From Schistosoma haematobium (taxonomy: Eukaryota > Platyhelminthes > Trematoda > Strigeidida > Schistosomatidae), in assembly GCF_000699445.3 (NCBI RefSeq), contig NC_067200.1:11989256-12053255 (forward strand): DNA of 64,000 bases. Reading direction: 5' to 3'. The notes beneath the pieces are model-generated. The model ran no database searches. It had not been told where the DNA came from and saw nothing but the letters and a program-made list of their open reading frames with translations. Positions 48,801-63,300 of this stretch are shown in pieces. How positions within the stretch are numbered: the stretch's first letter is position 1; each line of letters opens with the position of its first letter. The position numbers and the translations under genes are program-made.

Positions 48801-49000
48801 GAGCAACTTACTGTGGAAATATTTCCACAGTATTTACAGATAAAATATTTCACAGTCAGTGGTATGGATGAAAATTCAAACCGAAATATCACCGTAAGAA
48901 TCATCATGAAACGAAATTTTTAATTATTCACTTATTCTGTAAAAATGACCACACTAATCACAATGTGAGACGCTTTGTCAATGAAACTGGATGCATTCCA
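45850..49000. other. Gene-free stretch
   Basis: One SINE fragment (46290-46450) and a trace of family B near 47298-47390. No exon recognised. Confidence 0.45.
46290..46450 (+). mobile_element. Sm-alpha-like SINE fragment, plus strand
   Basis: B-box-like GAGTTCGAGTCAC, then CCAGCTGCCGAGTGACAAATAG and AAAAGCGCATCATGG. The catalytic box has CTGCCGA, so it is inactive by sequence. Confidence 0.6.
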
Positions 49001-49009
49001 GGATATATG

Positions 49010-49295
49010 ATTTTTGATTGAAATTATGGACCAACAAATGTTAGAACTGTATTAAAAACCCGGAATCACTCAGCAGCCTGTTTGTTGTATTACGAGACCC
49101 CATAACAGTACCTATCGACAATCATGAAAGCAGAAATCGAATCCAAGACCTTAAGTCTTGCGCGAACGTTTAGTCTCTTGCCACTAAGTAGCATCCAACG
49201 GTGTTCACGTCTAACTTCAACCACTTCACGACATTGCGCGACCATCTACCATTGTTTTTGGTAGGTAACTGCCTCACACTGAACATAGTTGAACT
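49010..49295 (-). mobile_element. Family B SINE, degenerate
   Basis: Minus strand order of 5' body (GTTGAAGTTAGACGTGAACA), GGATTCGATTTC B-box-like and GTCTCGTAATACAACAAACAG hammerhead relic. Only traces of the ribozyme remain. Confidence 0.55.
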
Positions 49296-49486
49296 CATCT
49301 GGAATGAAAGAACAATGAAGTAGTATTAAGAATCAACTGACGGAAGACATGCAAGTGAAGAGTCGAATGTATGTTTCGAATGTATGATCCTGACAAAGCA
49401 TACCGGAAATCAAAGTTTCAGGTCAAACACATAAAATAAACCTTCATTTGACTTTTTCTCAAGCAGACTACGAAGAAAGTAGCATA

Positions 49487-49870
49487 TCACTGACCGTGAG
49501 ATATTTTATGAAAACCATCAAGATTGAGGTCATCTGGACAAACGTCAACACTTTTAAGATCACTGATCACATTATGAACCACTTCATGAAATATGGCTGT
49601 AGAACAAATTAAACCAAATGGAAGGTAATTATATTTGAATAGACCACAAAGAGTGATAGTTGTTGTCAAATCTGATAGACTTCTATCCAGACGAATCCGA
49701 ACAAAGACGTACTTCAAATCAGCTTCACTGTACACTTTAGAACAATGAGCTTGACTACAAATATCTCCAGCATCACCTGTGTTATGCGTTAGCTTCAGCA
49801 AATGGGAATTAAACGTTGAGGAATGAATCCTTATTCATTCACAGAACTTAACGCAATCAGTCACGAAATA
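49487..49870 (-). pseudogene. Ty3/Gypsy reverse transcriptase fragment
   Basis: A 104-codon open stretch (49487-49801, minus) with KVYSEADLK, LFKYNYLPFGLICSTAIFHE, and a CPDDLNLDG box in place of the YQDD-type active site. It is clearly related to 38600-38880 but from an independent, older copy. No other Gypsy domain is seen next to it. Confidence 0.8.
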
Positions 49871-49879
49871 TTCAATCAG

Positions 49880-51060
49880 AGCATCGAAATCTTCTTTGAA
49901 AGCTATTGAAGGCAGGTTCACTTTATGACTTTATAAAGTCAAAATTTTGTATGAAATAAGGAAACTGTTTACTGCGTTTGTCAACAATCGAATTATGGAA
50001 CGAACCAAAAGGTATATAATTGCTCTTTTGTGTGGAAATAAAACCTTAAACATCATGAATAGATGTGGATTATTATCATCAAAAGCTCCAATTTTATTAA
50101 GATTTAATAACGGGGTTTGGAATCACCATTAATGAAATGAATAGTAGTTTAACATGCCACCATAATCTGCCAATTCTTGTCACATTTTAAGCATTCAGCA
50201 TCACGGAGAAGAAATGAATTTTGGGAATGCAGACTGCCACAGGACATATATTTATCATGCCTGTGTTCACCTTAATATATATTACATTGTGACCTTATGG
50301 CAATATCATTGCGATTCGCACATGATTCACGTATAACATGAAAAGACTGAACACTTTTCAGTCTTAAACATTAACGAGAACATTCGAACATCTAATGCAA
50401 ATGATTCTTGGTCGACTAGTTTCTCACAAATCCATGAGAATAGGACCGATTATCAGACAAGTTTTGTTTAATAATGTGATCAATTATTGACGCGAACACT
50501 TCAGTGTTTTCTATTTTCCAAATCTCTCATCTTATTGCCAATGCTACGGCAGATCTGTTACTAATTCATCATTTACTCTACATCTTTTTTCATTCCTATT
50601 TGAGTATCAGCTAGACCGTCTAAAATTATTTCATATTCAACACATTCATAACACCTAAACAACAACAGTCTGTTAACTAGCTTTCACTCAACAGTGAATA
50701 GTCAAATAAGGAAGGATTGAGGTGCTTAGTTAAATATTGGTGCCGCATTCCAACAGTTTAGTTTAAAACAATGAACGACGTCAATTTCGAATGATATTTC
50801 TTAGTATTGAGACTTTAACAAAATGGACATTTACAACGGACACATTTTTGATTTCAATGGTCACATAATCACGTATACACGATACTGTTAATTGACAAGT
50901 GCAATGTTGTAACCTCTTGTGAAATTACCCATGTTTTTTTTATTGAATGAAAACAATGACATAAATACAAAAAATTATATTTTTATATTCTAACAAAAAA
51001 GTGACATCAGTCATGACGTAAACAATCAACAATGTGATATGCAGTTCCATTAAAACAATC
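49880..51060. other. Gene-free stretch downstream of the CP391S-like gene
   Basis: AT-rich, probably intergenic beyond the polyadenylation signal at 51066. No repeat recognised. Confidence 0.45.
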
Positions 51061-51065
51061 TTTAG

Positions 51066-51071
51066 TTTATT
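51066..51071 (-). terminator. Putative polyadenylation signal AATAAA of the CP391S-like gene
   Basis: AATAAA on the minus strand about 120 nt after the stop codon. AT-rich DNA makes chance matches common, so support is only positional. Confidence 0.4.
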
Positions 51072-51188
51072 GAAATGATTAAAAAAATTGAAAGTGTGTT
51101 TACTAAACTAAAAAATAAAAATAAAAAAGTCAACTTGATGAAAACAAGTGACAAACTGTCTGTGAGAAATATTGATATGCTCGCTTCC

Positions 51189-51326
51189 TTATGCAGCATT
51201 ATAGCCGAATACCAAAGACCATAAAAACAATGCGGAACGACGTAAGATTTGGTAATTGGGGTAAAAGTATTCCAGTGGTATTCCATCCTCAGTGTCTTCA
51301 GATGTTGTTTTATCTGTATCGATGTA
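51189..51326 (-). CDS. CP391S-like gene, last exon with stop
   Basis: Acceptor TTTCAG, in phase 0 with the preceding exon. It encodes [17 protein letters not shown], then a short hydrophobic segment ([14 protein letters not shown]) and TAA. The end could be a short membrane anchor or a degenerate transmembrane tail. Confidence 0.65.
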   Translation of the reverse strand, partial: YIDTDKTTSEDTEDGIPLEYFYPNYQILRRSALFLWSLVFGYNAA

Positions 51327-54300
51327 CTGAAATGAACGAAATAGTATAATGATTAGAAAATATCAAATATTTACCAAATGTGATTCAGTGCTTACACTAG
51401 TCTTCTTCAATTCATTTATTAGATCAGTTTCAGTAGTTGTTAGATCAATGAATAATGATTTAGGATATCTGCTACTGATTTGACGGTCAGTGTGATGAGT
51501 ACATATTATCCTACAACTAACCGACAACTATTTCGTGTGATGAAATTAGTTCACCAGATGCTTCAGCTTATCACAATGTAAATAATTAATAACAAACCAA
51601 TATCTGACGTCTTTATTGAAGTAATCCATCCAAAACACAAATTTCTCAACAGGGTATCAGGAATATTTGTTCTCACATTCAATAATGTAAGTCCACGAAA
51701 TTTCACTTTCCAAACATGATGCAGAATTTATGACAGATTATTCTTCATCATTCAAACTGATCTCATAGGCATTTTGTAAGAATCCACACATACAAACCGT
51801 TTCATATTGGACATCGAGAATAACTACACATTCTATGAGCAGGAGAAATACCATTTTTTCAAGTACAAGTGTTAAACGACGCTTCTATTGGTTGTTGAAT
51901 GTCCACATGGAAACATAGCATCGTACTCATATCTGATTAAACATTATGAATGTATACAATACGCTACTCGTTTGCAACAAAAAAATGTTCTTCCGAGTAA
52001 ACAGATTCACAATGTAGAATATGGTAATATTGAAAACAATGTGTGAAGTCTATCAATCACTTACTTTATTCTTGCAACCATTTACTTTCAATTTATAAAT
52101 ATCCTTATCACTTCTGGTAATGCACATATTGGCTGTTTCACACCATATACACCTTGTTTTCGGTGCTTTTGAGCCACGACATGCTTCAGTCGAATCGTAT
52201 TTCGGACAATCTTCAGTGGAAAAAATAGGGCGATTGCATAACAAGTTAGTAAACAAAGGATAAGTGAATTAGGAAAAATATAACTACAACTCAATGATAT
52301 GATAAGATGATTTCGAAATTAGGCGGCTGTTTCATTCACTAAGAACTTGTCGTCACCTTACGCAATTCAAAATTCAGCACACTTCCTTTGACATCCATAT
52401 TTCACGACAACATTTTGGCTTTGAATGAAAATACATCCATAATCAGTAACATTTTATTCAACGAATATTAAAGTCAATCTAAACATAACATTATGGAATG
52501 ATTCTCTTAGTTGTCGAGATGGTATTTTAATACCCTACCACATGATAAAATGAAAATTCTTTGTGATTACTCAATGTACATATTCATGAGAAAGAGGACT
52601 CGTTCATACCATGTCATTCACTTTTCACGACAACACATCGGAACTGAATGAAACAAAGTTGAATGTTCAACGATGAGTATTGACGTGTAGATTTGGTAGA
52701 TGCTGATAACTGTTCGCATTCAGAAATGTATACACTATGCTGTCATCTGGTTCAGCAAAGCGCACTGCATTTCATTTCTAACACATTTAGAGTTTCATTC
52801 ACTGATATCAGTCTGATGATGAAAATGTGTCTCGTATCAGCTACAACGTAGGACCAGGCACATATGTGCATCGGTCCAGGTTGCCATACCGCATCAGCAC
52901 AACAAGATGAACACCGGATTCATAGCAGTGGTTGGGTCAAAGGTGGTAATATATAAGAGAAAGATTGCATATAGAAATATAGTACAAGAAGAAAAAATTG
53001 GTTCGTAGAAAGAAAGATATGAAGTGTTTTTAATCTCTTGGTTTAAGGGAAGACAGAGAGTGTATACACCAACGCCATTGTGATCGATTCTGAGCCATGT
53101 CACCAAGAGTCTCCAACCATTGGTTACGAAAGTCACGCGGACCCCAACCAAGTAGTCTGCATCTACCAACATGGCTCAAACTAGAAGTTAGTGTCTTCAA
53201 GCACTGATGCCACGTTTTAGTTTGGCCGCCCCTAACTTTCTTCCAACCATCTCCAATACAGGATAGCATTGCACGTCGTGGTAGTCGGTGTTCAGGTATA
53301 CGTAACACGTGGCCCAAACACCATTTTAGTCGATGAAGATTCATAACCTCATCAACTGATTTACCATCATTTCCTAATACCCTGCGTCTAACCTCACTAT
53401 TACTTACCCGGTGATACCAGCAGACGCCAGCAATATTTCTAAGGCATCTGTGGTCAAATACTAATAGCTAACGAGTGTCTTTTACTCTTAATGGCCATGT
53501 TTCGCTGCCGTAAAGTAAAACAGAACGGACTGCCGCGCAGTATACTCGTCCTTTTATTGATAGATTTATATCTTTCCTTCGCCATAGGTGACGTAAGTTG
53601 ACAAACGCTAAACGAGCTTTTTGAATCCGCGCAGAGATTTCGTCAAACACCAAAGTATTAGGGCTGATCGGACTTCCAAGATAGGTGAAGTTGCCGACGC
53701 GTCCGACTATCTCACTTTCCATCCTTAGTTCAGGTGTTGACGCAGACCAGTCCTGAAGCAACAACTTGCATTTTGAGGGAGAGAAGCGCATTCCAAACAT
53801 TCTGGCATTGTTGCTTAGTGCTACCAAAAGACTCTGCATTTTGTCAGCGTCTTCACCAAACAGGACTATGTCATCTGCGTATTCTAAGTCGATAAGTGGA
53901 CCTCCTGGATGCAGATCAATACCCGAGAATTCAGTCGAGGAGAAAGTTATTTCCATCAGTAGATCTATGATGAAGTTAAACAAAAATGGGGAAAGTGGAC
54001 AGCCTTGACGGACACCACTTGAGGTTGCAAAAGTAGATGACAGTTCGCCATAAGCTCTGACTCGACTAGTAGTGTTCGAGCAAAGAGCCTTTACAAGGTT
54101 TATGTACTTCTGGGGTACACCTTTCAATTACAGACACTGCCACAGAATCTCGCGGTCTACAGAGTCAAATGCTGCTTTTAAGTCGAGAAAGACCACCATT
54201 GTCGGACGTCGATAAGTATGCCTATGTTCTAGAACCTGACGAATGGTAAATATGTGGTCGATGCAGCCACGACCAGGTCTGAAGCTAGCTTGAGTCTCTC

Positions 54301-57300
54301 GTGTTTGCAGTTCACGAGTCTTAGTCAGGCGTCTGATAATTATCGAAGCTAGTATTTTAGATATTATATTAGTCAAACTAATCCCTCTGTGGTTGTCACA
54401 GGATGATTTTGACCCTTTCTTATATATTGGGACGATAAGTGATTGTGACCAGTTAGATGGGATAACGTCTAACTCCCATATCTTAGCTAAAATATTAGTC
54501 AACCTAATTGCTAAAATTGAAACACCATACTTAAAGACCTCTGGAGCCGGTCCATCTGAACCAGCTGCCCTTCCTCGCTTCAGATTAACTATAGCCTATT
54601 GAACTTCAGCAAGAGTTGGGGGACCTACTTCAATGTTCCATTCACACTGTCCGGGAATGGTGGGTAGTTGTAGAGTAGCTGAAAGACAGCTGAACTGCTC
54701 CTTAAAATGTTCCGCCCATCGGTCTAAACGTCTGGACTGGGAGCAGATGAGAGTATCGTCTTTTTCCGAAATAATCTCACTTACACTTGACTTATTAATT
54801 CCAGTTTCTTTTATTAGTCTGTAAAGCTGTCTTGTGTTCCCTATAGTCGCCGCCTTTTCCATCTCTTTTGCTTTCGTTGCCCACCACTGCTCACGGTCGT
54901 TTCTTAGACTTTTTCTTAGCCTAGATCTGATTTGTTGTCGCTCTTCATCATGATCGGAACCTGATGGGACGAGTTTGCGAGAATCCATCAGTGTGATAGA
55001 CTTTGAAGAAATCCACTGGTACCTTGTAACTCTGTGGTTTAAGTCACTAATAGATTTCATTGCTGTTTCCAGAGCTGTTTGTATACCTTTCCAAGCAACA
55101 TCTGGGTCAGCCTCGTTTTCAGAACTACCTAATTGTAAACTCAGTTGTTCTTGGAACCTACTTTTGGTTTTCTCGTTACTCAACTCAGTTCTAATGGGTT
55201 TTTTTACTGTGGCTTTTTTGCGTCCAGTGAGGCGCAAGCAGATGCGTGCCCGTATTAGGGCGTGTTCGGAGTCCAAGCAGGTACTCCAGAATGAGTGACA
55301 ATCTTCTACCGACCCTCTCCAACGATGACTGATGGCAATATAGTCTGTTTGAGTCCATCGTTGGTTTGGTGTAGGAGGTCGCCATGTTAGACGACGTCTC
55401 TCCTTATGCTTAAAATTTGTGTTTGCTAAAAATAAGCGATTGTCTGAGCATAGTTGCAGCAGACGGTCACCATTATCTGTTCGCCGTGCCGAAATGCTAA
55501 AATGTCCACCTAAATGCCTTTCTGTTTGGTTTAAACTACCTATCTGAGCAATAAAGTCACCCCCTACGAGTACTATGTCTGAGCGTTTAGCTTTCTGAAG
55601 AAGTTCGGACAGCTTTCTGTAAAATTCATCTTTCACATCATCTGAGCTGCAGTCAGTGGGAGCGTAGGCAGAAACGACGAAAAGGCAACGACGTGTGTCC
55701 CTATCCTTCCGAGTTCTTACGGAGCCGTTCAGCCAAACAGCACATAGACGACTGTTGACGGGGATCCACTCTAGCAGTGCTTGTTCTGCCATCATGCTTA
55801 GTGCTATGCCTACACCTGCCAGTTCACGAGAACTGGCCATCGGGTCACCAGATACACGTAGGGTGTATCTCGTTGGCTCTCCGTTTTGCCGAGGTAAGGT
55901 CAAGTGAATGACCACAATGGAATGCTGTATGCGTGTTGCGGAGACACAGCATACATCAATGGAAAGAAACTCTAGGGTTTTAGCCAAGGAAGCCTGCTGA
56001 CCGATATGACATAGGGTGCGTACGTGGAAGGCTCCAAAGTGTAGTTTGGAGCGAGGTTTCAGTAGACCTGGGACAGAGTTTTGAGCACTAGAATCGTTGG
56101 CTATGGTGACACTTGAGGAGGAAGCCAAAAGAGGAAGTTTAGGGTTGAAAGTCGATGTAGGAGGAATAATAGGAATTGAAGAGGAAAGTTGATTATGAAT
56201 ACAGTGGTCTTGGGTGCTGTTAAGGTTATGAGGGCGGTTATCACTTCCCCGTGGCCCACACCGCTTCAACATGTAAAAACTGGTAAATAACATTGTAAAC
56301 TCATCCACATTGACTATTTTGAAATCCGTGCAAGAAATTCATTTGTCTACATACAATAAATTCACTTATAATTATGTTAATTCGGTCGAAAAACAAAGGA
56401 GTGACATTGTTTTTCAATTCGTCGCTGACGTTTTTCGGGAAGAGATTTCAGTCGACCTATCGTTATGGAATGTTTGAAACTATGTGATCACATTATACTC
56501 TGTGTGCTGTCGGCTAGCATGTCACACTAGTTGGATCATGAACATTCATCGAGAGTAAATTAAATTTTATTCAACGAATAGTGGAGTCAATCTGAACATT
56601 AGATTATGGAATGGTTTTCTCAGTCATAGTGATGTTATTTCAATACTCCAACACAAGACGAACTGAAGAGTGTTTATTATTACTCACTATACATATAAAC
56701 GAGAAAGGAAACACTTACCTAACATGAAAATCCTCAGTATTTTTGATACTGTACTAGTATCTACTGCCTATGGTATATCAAAATCTGAACACCTGACTTG
56801 TCTACACGTCCAATTCATCGGATGAACAAGATGAAATATAGATTTTGGAGAGTAAGCGATTGCTTCCAAGTTAATTACGATTTCAAGAAATGTTTCCGCG
56901 ATTTTAATAACTCAGGAAAGTTCAATATCATATCTAACAAGTTGGAAAACTATGGACACTTCCAAGTCAATGCACAATCAACTAACTGATATATATTATC
57001 TCATCCATAGTTTTGTGACATTATGTACGCTTAAGTGAATTTTATCGACGTGAGGACGTGAAGAACATCCGTCCTTCATCATTTAAAATAATCAACAGAG
57101 AATCCACGTATAGGTTAGCGTGATTTGATACTAGTAGCCAAATTTCATTTAGTTAGTTGCTGAAATTGCACATGAAATTTTCAATTTTTTAAAACAAAAT
57201 TGATGTATTCAACTGTAAAAATAATCATTTCTGATACAATAACGTTTAACATACCCCCGAGAGCTTCATACACCACTAACGTTCCACTTCGAATCCATGT

Positions 57301-60300
57301 TTTAGGAACATATATTTCAGTTACTTTCTTATCTTGTGAAATAAATTTTACGGAAGAAAATAACTGAGATTTGGTTTAACGAGCGACTGTTAAAAAATGG
57401 GAACAAATGCTCGGAATATCCATGATGAAGATATTCACACACCATAGTTATATTACTCAGTATACCAGGTTAGGCGTAAGTCAGCAGACGTGAATCGTGA
57501 AATTCACTGTTTACAGAATTCAGCATATAAAACAGAAACGACATCAATACGATTTCATCAAAACAACGACAATGGTTTATGTGACACTAGCAAGGCTGTC
57601 GGTTGTTCAAATGAAGACATAGATACTCGATTTCAATTCAGAAGAATTCAGTAGTTCACTGTTCAATAGACTTGGTCAAAACAAGCGGTTTTGTCAGCAC
57701 TAGTTTCAACCTTGATTTAGTATCACATATGATATTAAACTTCGCTTCAAGATGTGAAAACACATTGTAGGGTCAGTGAAATGTCGCTGAGCCCTAGCCA
57801 AATCATCCGGCAGTTGGATCACTGAATGTCGAACAGATCATCGCTCCCTGCCAAGGTCATGTACAACCAACGCGCATTAGTTGATCGTATGCCATGGACT
57901 GGCCCATGTGGCAGTGGTCTTACTTTCGCTTGTATCTACTTGAACTAATATATTTCTGTAATAACGTCCTCTGTGTTGTACAGTCTTCAAAGCGTCTATG
58001 GTACCTTGATACGTCAATGGGATAGTCCACGTAAGGTACTGGCCACGAGGTGTGACTTCGATGTTAGCTACTTTATCACACCATTCACGTCTAACTCGAG
58101 TAGGCCTCCAATCATTTCGACATAGATCATCTGTGATGGTGATCTACAACATCATCCTCGTTGAATTTTCAATAAACAGTAGTGTTTGGACAGCGAGTTT
58201 ACCAGAAGCATTCAGATTTTATTTCACACGTTTTTCATCAACACTTTAATGACACTTCGACCAATCTGTTCTCACACGAAACTACTGAATGATGTAGACT
58301 GTAAGAAAGATATATTAGATCACTAGGACAGAATACAGCAAAGTTCTGTATTGACGTGGTGATCAAAGGGTACATAAATAAGTTAATATTAGGCTAACAA
58401 ATAACTGCTTGTGTAGGTTGGTGTTAATCAAAATGCAAAAAACATTTGCTACCTGTTTCTCCGCAATGTAACCATCCATAAATTCCCGATGGCTTTTCGG
58501 TTATTCTAGCTACCGTAGGAATCTGAAAAGAAGTAACGGAAGTCTGAGTAAAGATTTGTCAACACACAACCACCTTTATCAAAACCAACCAATCACTAAA
58601 GGACGGTGTCGTCATCCACATCACTTTACACAAAGACAACTAGTTACACAGTAAGCATACTGATTTCCTCAATTTCCTCAGGAGTGTGCCTCATCTGGTC
58701 TACGAAGATAATCTGACTCACTTCAGTTATCAACTTCACTGAAATCCAATGGACGATCTATCTATCGTGCAATGATGCGCTACACTGTGAGATGAATATC
58801 TACGTCACTTGACGGAAATGTGATAGTGAATAGCTACAATGCTGCTGCAAGTGAATTTGTTGTCATGTAGAGGAATTTTGTTGATGTACTCACTTCCATC
58901 CATCACCGTACATACAATTCCTGATAACGTCGAAGCAATCAAAGTGGATTCAGTTCAACACAAATGAAATCTTTCATCTCACTTGCGCTTTCTAGTTACC
59001 ACACATCTGTTGTATTTCCAATTGGTGAAGTACTAAATGCTGACATTCGAACAAGTACTCACTAAGAGACGATCAAGATTTTAACAATTTATCTTGCAGA
59101 TTATTTGGCAATGAAATTTTCAATTAGCTGAACTTCAAAAGACGTAGTCAAGCTTGACAGAAAATGACTGTGTTGGAAAGTACTATAAAATACACTGTTT
59201 ATCCTCAATCGGCTCAAATATGTCAGAATTTCTATCGACAACATTTGACTTCCTATAATTCATTGTTTGAAATAAGTGCTAGAATAAAGTGTGTCAGTAC
59301 GGAGTTATTAATAGAGTCGTATAGTCTGTGTGCACGTTAGAAATTGTTGATATCCTTCTATCGTGTTCAATGTATCTTGATGCATTCGACAGTGTTGACT
59401 TGCGCAAAGTAAGATAACAATCTGAAATACATCAAACAACACTGCAATACTATTCAATTTTGCAACTTACGTTCGCATAATAGATTGATATCTTCCCATT
59501 CGGATGTATCAGAGTAGTTATAGTGAATGTCGGAACTACAAGCAGAAGACTATCGTTATTTAAAATTTAAGGTATTAGGGATCAGCATGTCATTGTTGGA
59601 TGCGAAAGTGTATGTGCCTACGTGCAAAGTGATCAGTTTTAGGCAGGTATTTTCTCCGTTATCTCAAATGTTTTCTTTGGTAGAATTCGTAATAAATATA
59701 ATCTGGTGAACGTCGTGTAAGTGAAGCAAGCATGCATTCTTCAATATAAATGTCAGATAACTAGGCTCCGAGGCCGTATTACAGCGCCGTTTCCATATCG
59801 AAATAATAAATCATCAAGCTTCCAATTAAATCTGATAGTTGAGGAGTTATTGACATTTGCTCAACACTCTCTATAATTACACCTGAAAAAATCACCCCTA
59901 AGTACACATGACATTAGCTATGGTTTGTTTGTTTACAAATAGAACATGGTAACTTAGTCGGTTATGCAAGTCATTGGTTTATCAGTGTTCGGTAACGACG
60001 GAAAATGATTAGCTTCAGGTTTTTCGTCTTGGTGACTTCTTAATTTGAATGAATACTTTTTAGGAATGACCGTGTGGTGAGTAACACAAATTTACTTATT
60101 TCAGAATACAGACTTCTGATCAAGCAGCATTGAAGCCTGTTGACGAAGATGTATCTCTACATTCGTTTATCCACAAGTAAAATGTGTTTATGACCTAATT
60201 TATTTATACGGATCTATTTATTGCACGTCTAATCTAGTTTGCTCCTGTTTATGTCAATTGTCTTCAGGTCTCAATCAATGTGTTCAAACAATCGATGGTT

Positions 60301-63300
60301 TCCCCCTTCCTAATTTCTGTGATGGCTACACTTTATTACTTTTGTCAATTTTTGAAAAGAATTCAGTGATGTAAAATGAACAAAAAATGTGCAAACAAGT
60401 ACTGCGAGTAATGGTGTAGGTGTTTTTAAATATTTCATGTGTAATCAAATAATCATTTTATGGATACATACTTTTACCACCAGCAACTGGATAATAAGAC
60501 ATTCTGACGGCCAATAATTCCCCTGAAATGATGGAAGTAAAAATATTTGCGGTTTTATATATGTATAATTAATATCCACAGAGAATCAGTTTAGACATTA
60601 GTTATCATCTTTCTTTCAAGATTTAAGTAAACTGGTTCATTTTAATAGGAGTTGCAAGGAGACTCATAATTATTATTTCAACGATATGATGAATGTTTCA
60701 ATACAACCAACTGAGAAGAACATTTTACTTCCGAAGCGTTGATGTTAAAAGCTTCAGAAAACCAAATAGACCAGTAATATCTAAACGACAATTACTTACT
60801 TACTTAAACCTGTTACTCCCATTGGAGCATAGGCCACCGACCAGCATTCTCCAACCCACTCTGTCCTTGGCCTTCTTTTCTAGTTCCATCCAATTCTTGT
60901 TCATTTTTCTCATGTCTATTTCCATTTCCCGGCGTAATGTGTTCTTTGGTCTTCCTCTCCTCCTTTCGCTTTGAGGATTCCATGTGAAGGCTTGTCTTGT
61001 GACACATTTGGGTGCTTTCCTCAATGTGTGCCCTATACACTTCCAGTGTTTCTTCTTGATTTCTTCCTCCGCTGAAATCTGGTTTGTTCCCTCCCACAGT
61101 AGCTTGTTGCTAATAGTGTCCGGCCAACGGATCTGAAGTAGTTTGCGTAGACAACTGTTAATAAACACCTGTATCTTCTGGATGATGGATTCCGTAGTTC
61201 TCCAGGTTTCTGCCCCATACAGTAGAATTGTCTTGACATTTGTATTGAAAATCCTGACTTTGGTGTTGGTTGACAGTTGTTTTGAGTTCCAGATGTTCCT
61301 CAGTTGTAAATATGCTGCTCTTGTTTTGCCGATCCACGCCTTCAAAACTGCATCAGATCCACCGTGTTCATCAATGATGCTGCCCAGATATGTAAAGGCT
61401 TTGACATCTTCTAAATCTTTTCCCTCAATTGTGGTTGCACTGGTGCACGCTGTGTTGTATCGGAGAATCTTGCTTTCTCCTTTGTGTATATTGAGACCTG
61501 CTGCTGCTGAGGCTGCTGCTTTACTGGTCGTTTTCTCCTGCATTTGTTGTTGCGTTTGGGATAGAAGGGCCATATCATCTGCGAAGTCTAGATCGTCCAA
61601 CTGCATCTTAAATGTCCACTGTATCCTGTACTTCCCTTCAGATTAAACGACAATACACATACAAAATCATTTTCTGAGATTCCGTTATTCCAATCCAGCA
61701 GTGTTCCCTCAATTTAACTAATTATTACTCGGAAATTCTACTTCAATGTCACTAAATGCAATAACTGAACGAAATGAGTGAACTTCATTTTGATGTTCTA
61801 GTTGTTCCGGGTCGAATCAATCATGTCATACCAGTGCACTGTTTATGGTAATTTTTTATCATCTGTTATTATTATTATTCTTAATTGCTATTTTAGATTC
61901 ATAGGAATATGATAGTCAATAATGTGATGAATACACAGTGGTTCACAGATCGTGATTAAGATAAATTAATTCTTTATTAAATAATTTAAAGAAAACATTT
62001 GGACGTCATCAAATACAAGTTGGTAATCCATGTGATTTAATAATCCAAAATGATCTCTCACACAGCATCGTTTATTGTTGTAGATGTGTTCAGTGGAATT
62101 CGTTTGATTTATCATTTCTACTGTAGGGTCAGTGAAATGTCACTGAGCCCTAGCCAAACCATCAGGCAGTGGTAAAAAAAAAGCAGAACATTCTAGTGGA
62201 TAGTGGTTAAGCAGAAAGATGAATTTATAGTCGATAGTTAATCTTGTCTTATTTATACCAGTGGATAAGTTACAAACAGATATGCGTTCGTGTTGCCTTG
62301 TGGCTATACTCACGTGTGGTTGTACATGACCTTGGCAGGGAGCGACAATCTGTTCGACATTCAGTGATCCAACTGCCAGATGGTTTGGCTAGGGCTCAGT
62401 GACATTTCACTGACCCTACACTACTCAATCAATTCGCGTTTATTTCAAAGTGAACCATCGTTTTCACTTGACAGTAATGAATACGTGTTGTGAACACATT
62501 TTAGAGCATCAAATCACACAAGCAAATTAATCACTGTCTACTGGTCAGCTTTCAAAAAATAACCAGGTCAAATATTGAATCATTTATGCAAAATAAAAGT
62601 TAGAAACGAAAGGCAAAACAAATTATCACCGGATAATAGAGGTACTCACGCTCATTCGAAATATCAGTTTTCACATAATAACCGCTTCTCACATAATTTC
62701 TAACTACTCCTAAGTAATTTTCATCGTACATTTCAATTCTACCTGTGATTATCGAACGAAAAACATGAAATTCAAATGACATTCTGTAGAGAATGAATTA
62801 AAGACTTTTAGATTAACTGGAGACAAAATAAATTTCATGGACCTAATTAAATTTCTGTAAGGCTTTAAACTGTTTACAACTTGAACGAAATAAGATATCA
62901 GTAGATGTTCTGAATGCTACAAAGGGCAAAAAACTGATTTACTGAAGAAATTAAATCAACATTGGTACACGGAATGAAATGTGAATAAACAAAACTCGGT
63001 AACAATTTTAGTTCGATGAAAATCATTCTCTTACCAGTAGTTAATATTCTGAAGTTGATGACTTTGGAGCCGTAAAACGTAAACGAGAACTTCGGATAGA
63101 TATCCTGATTATAAGCAAACATATGGAATGAAACATCGTTGCGAAATTTAGTCAACTCACTTTATTATCAACCAATCTTTCAAACGTGCCGCTAACAATT
63201 GGAGGAGACTGATCAGAGCGGATCATCCGGGAATAATAATAGTGATGAGACTAAATATGTGTATTGGAACCGGATCGATTACTTACATAATTATATGCAT

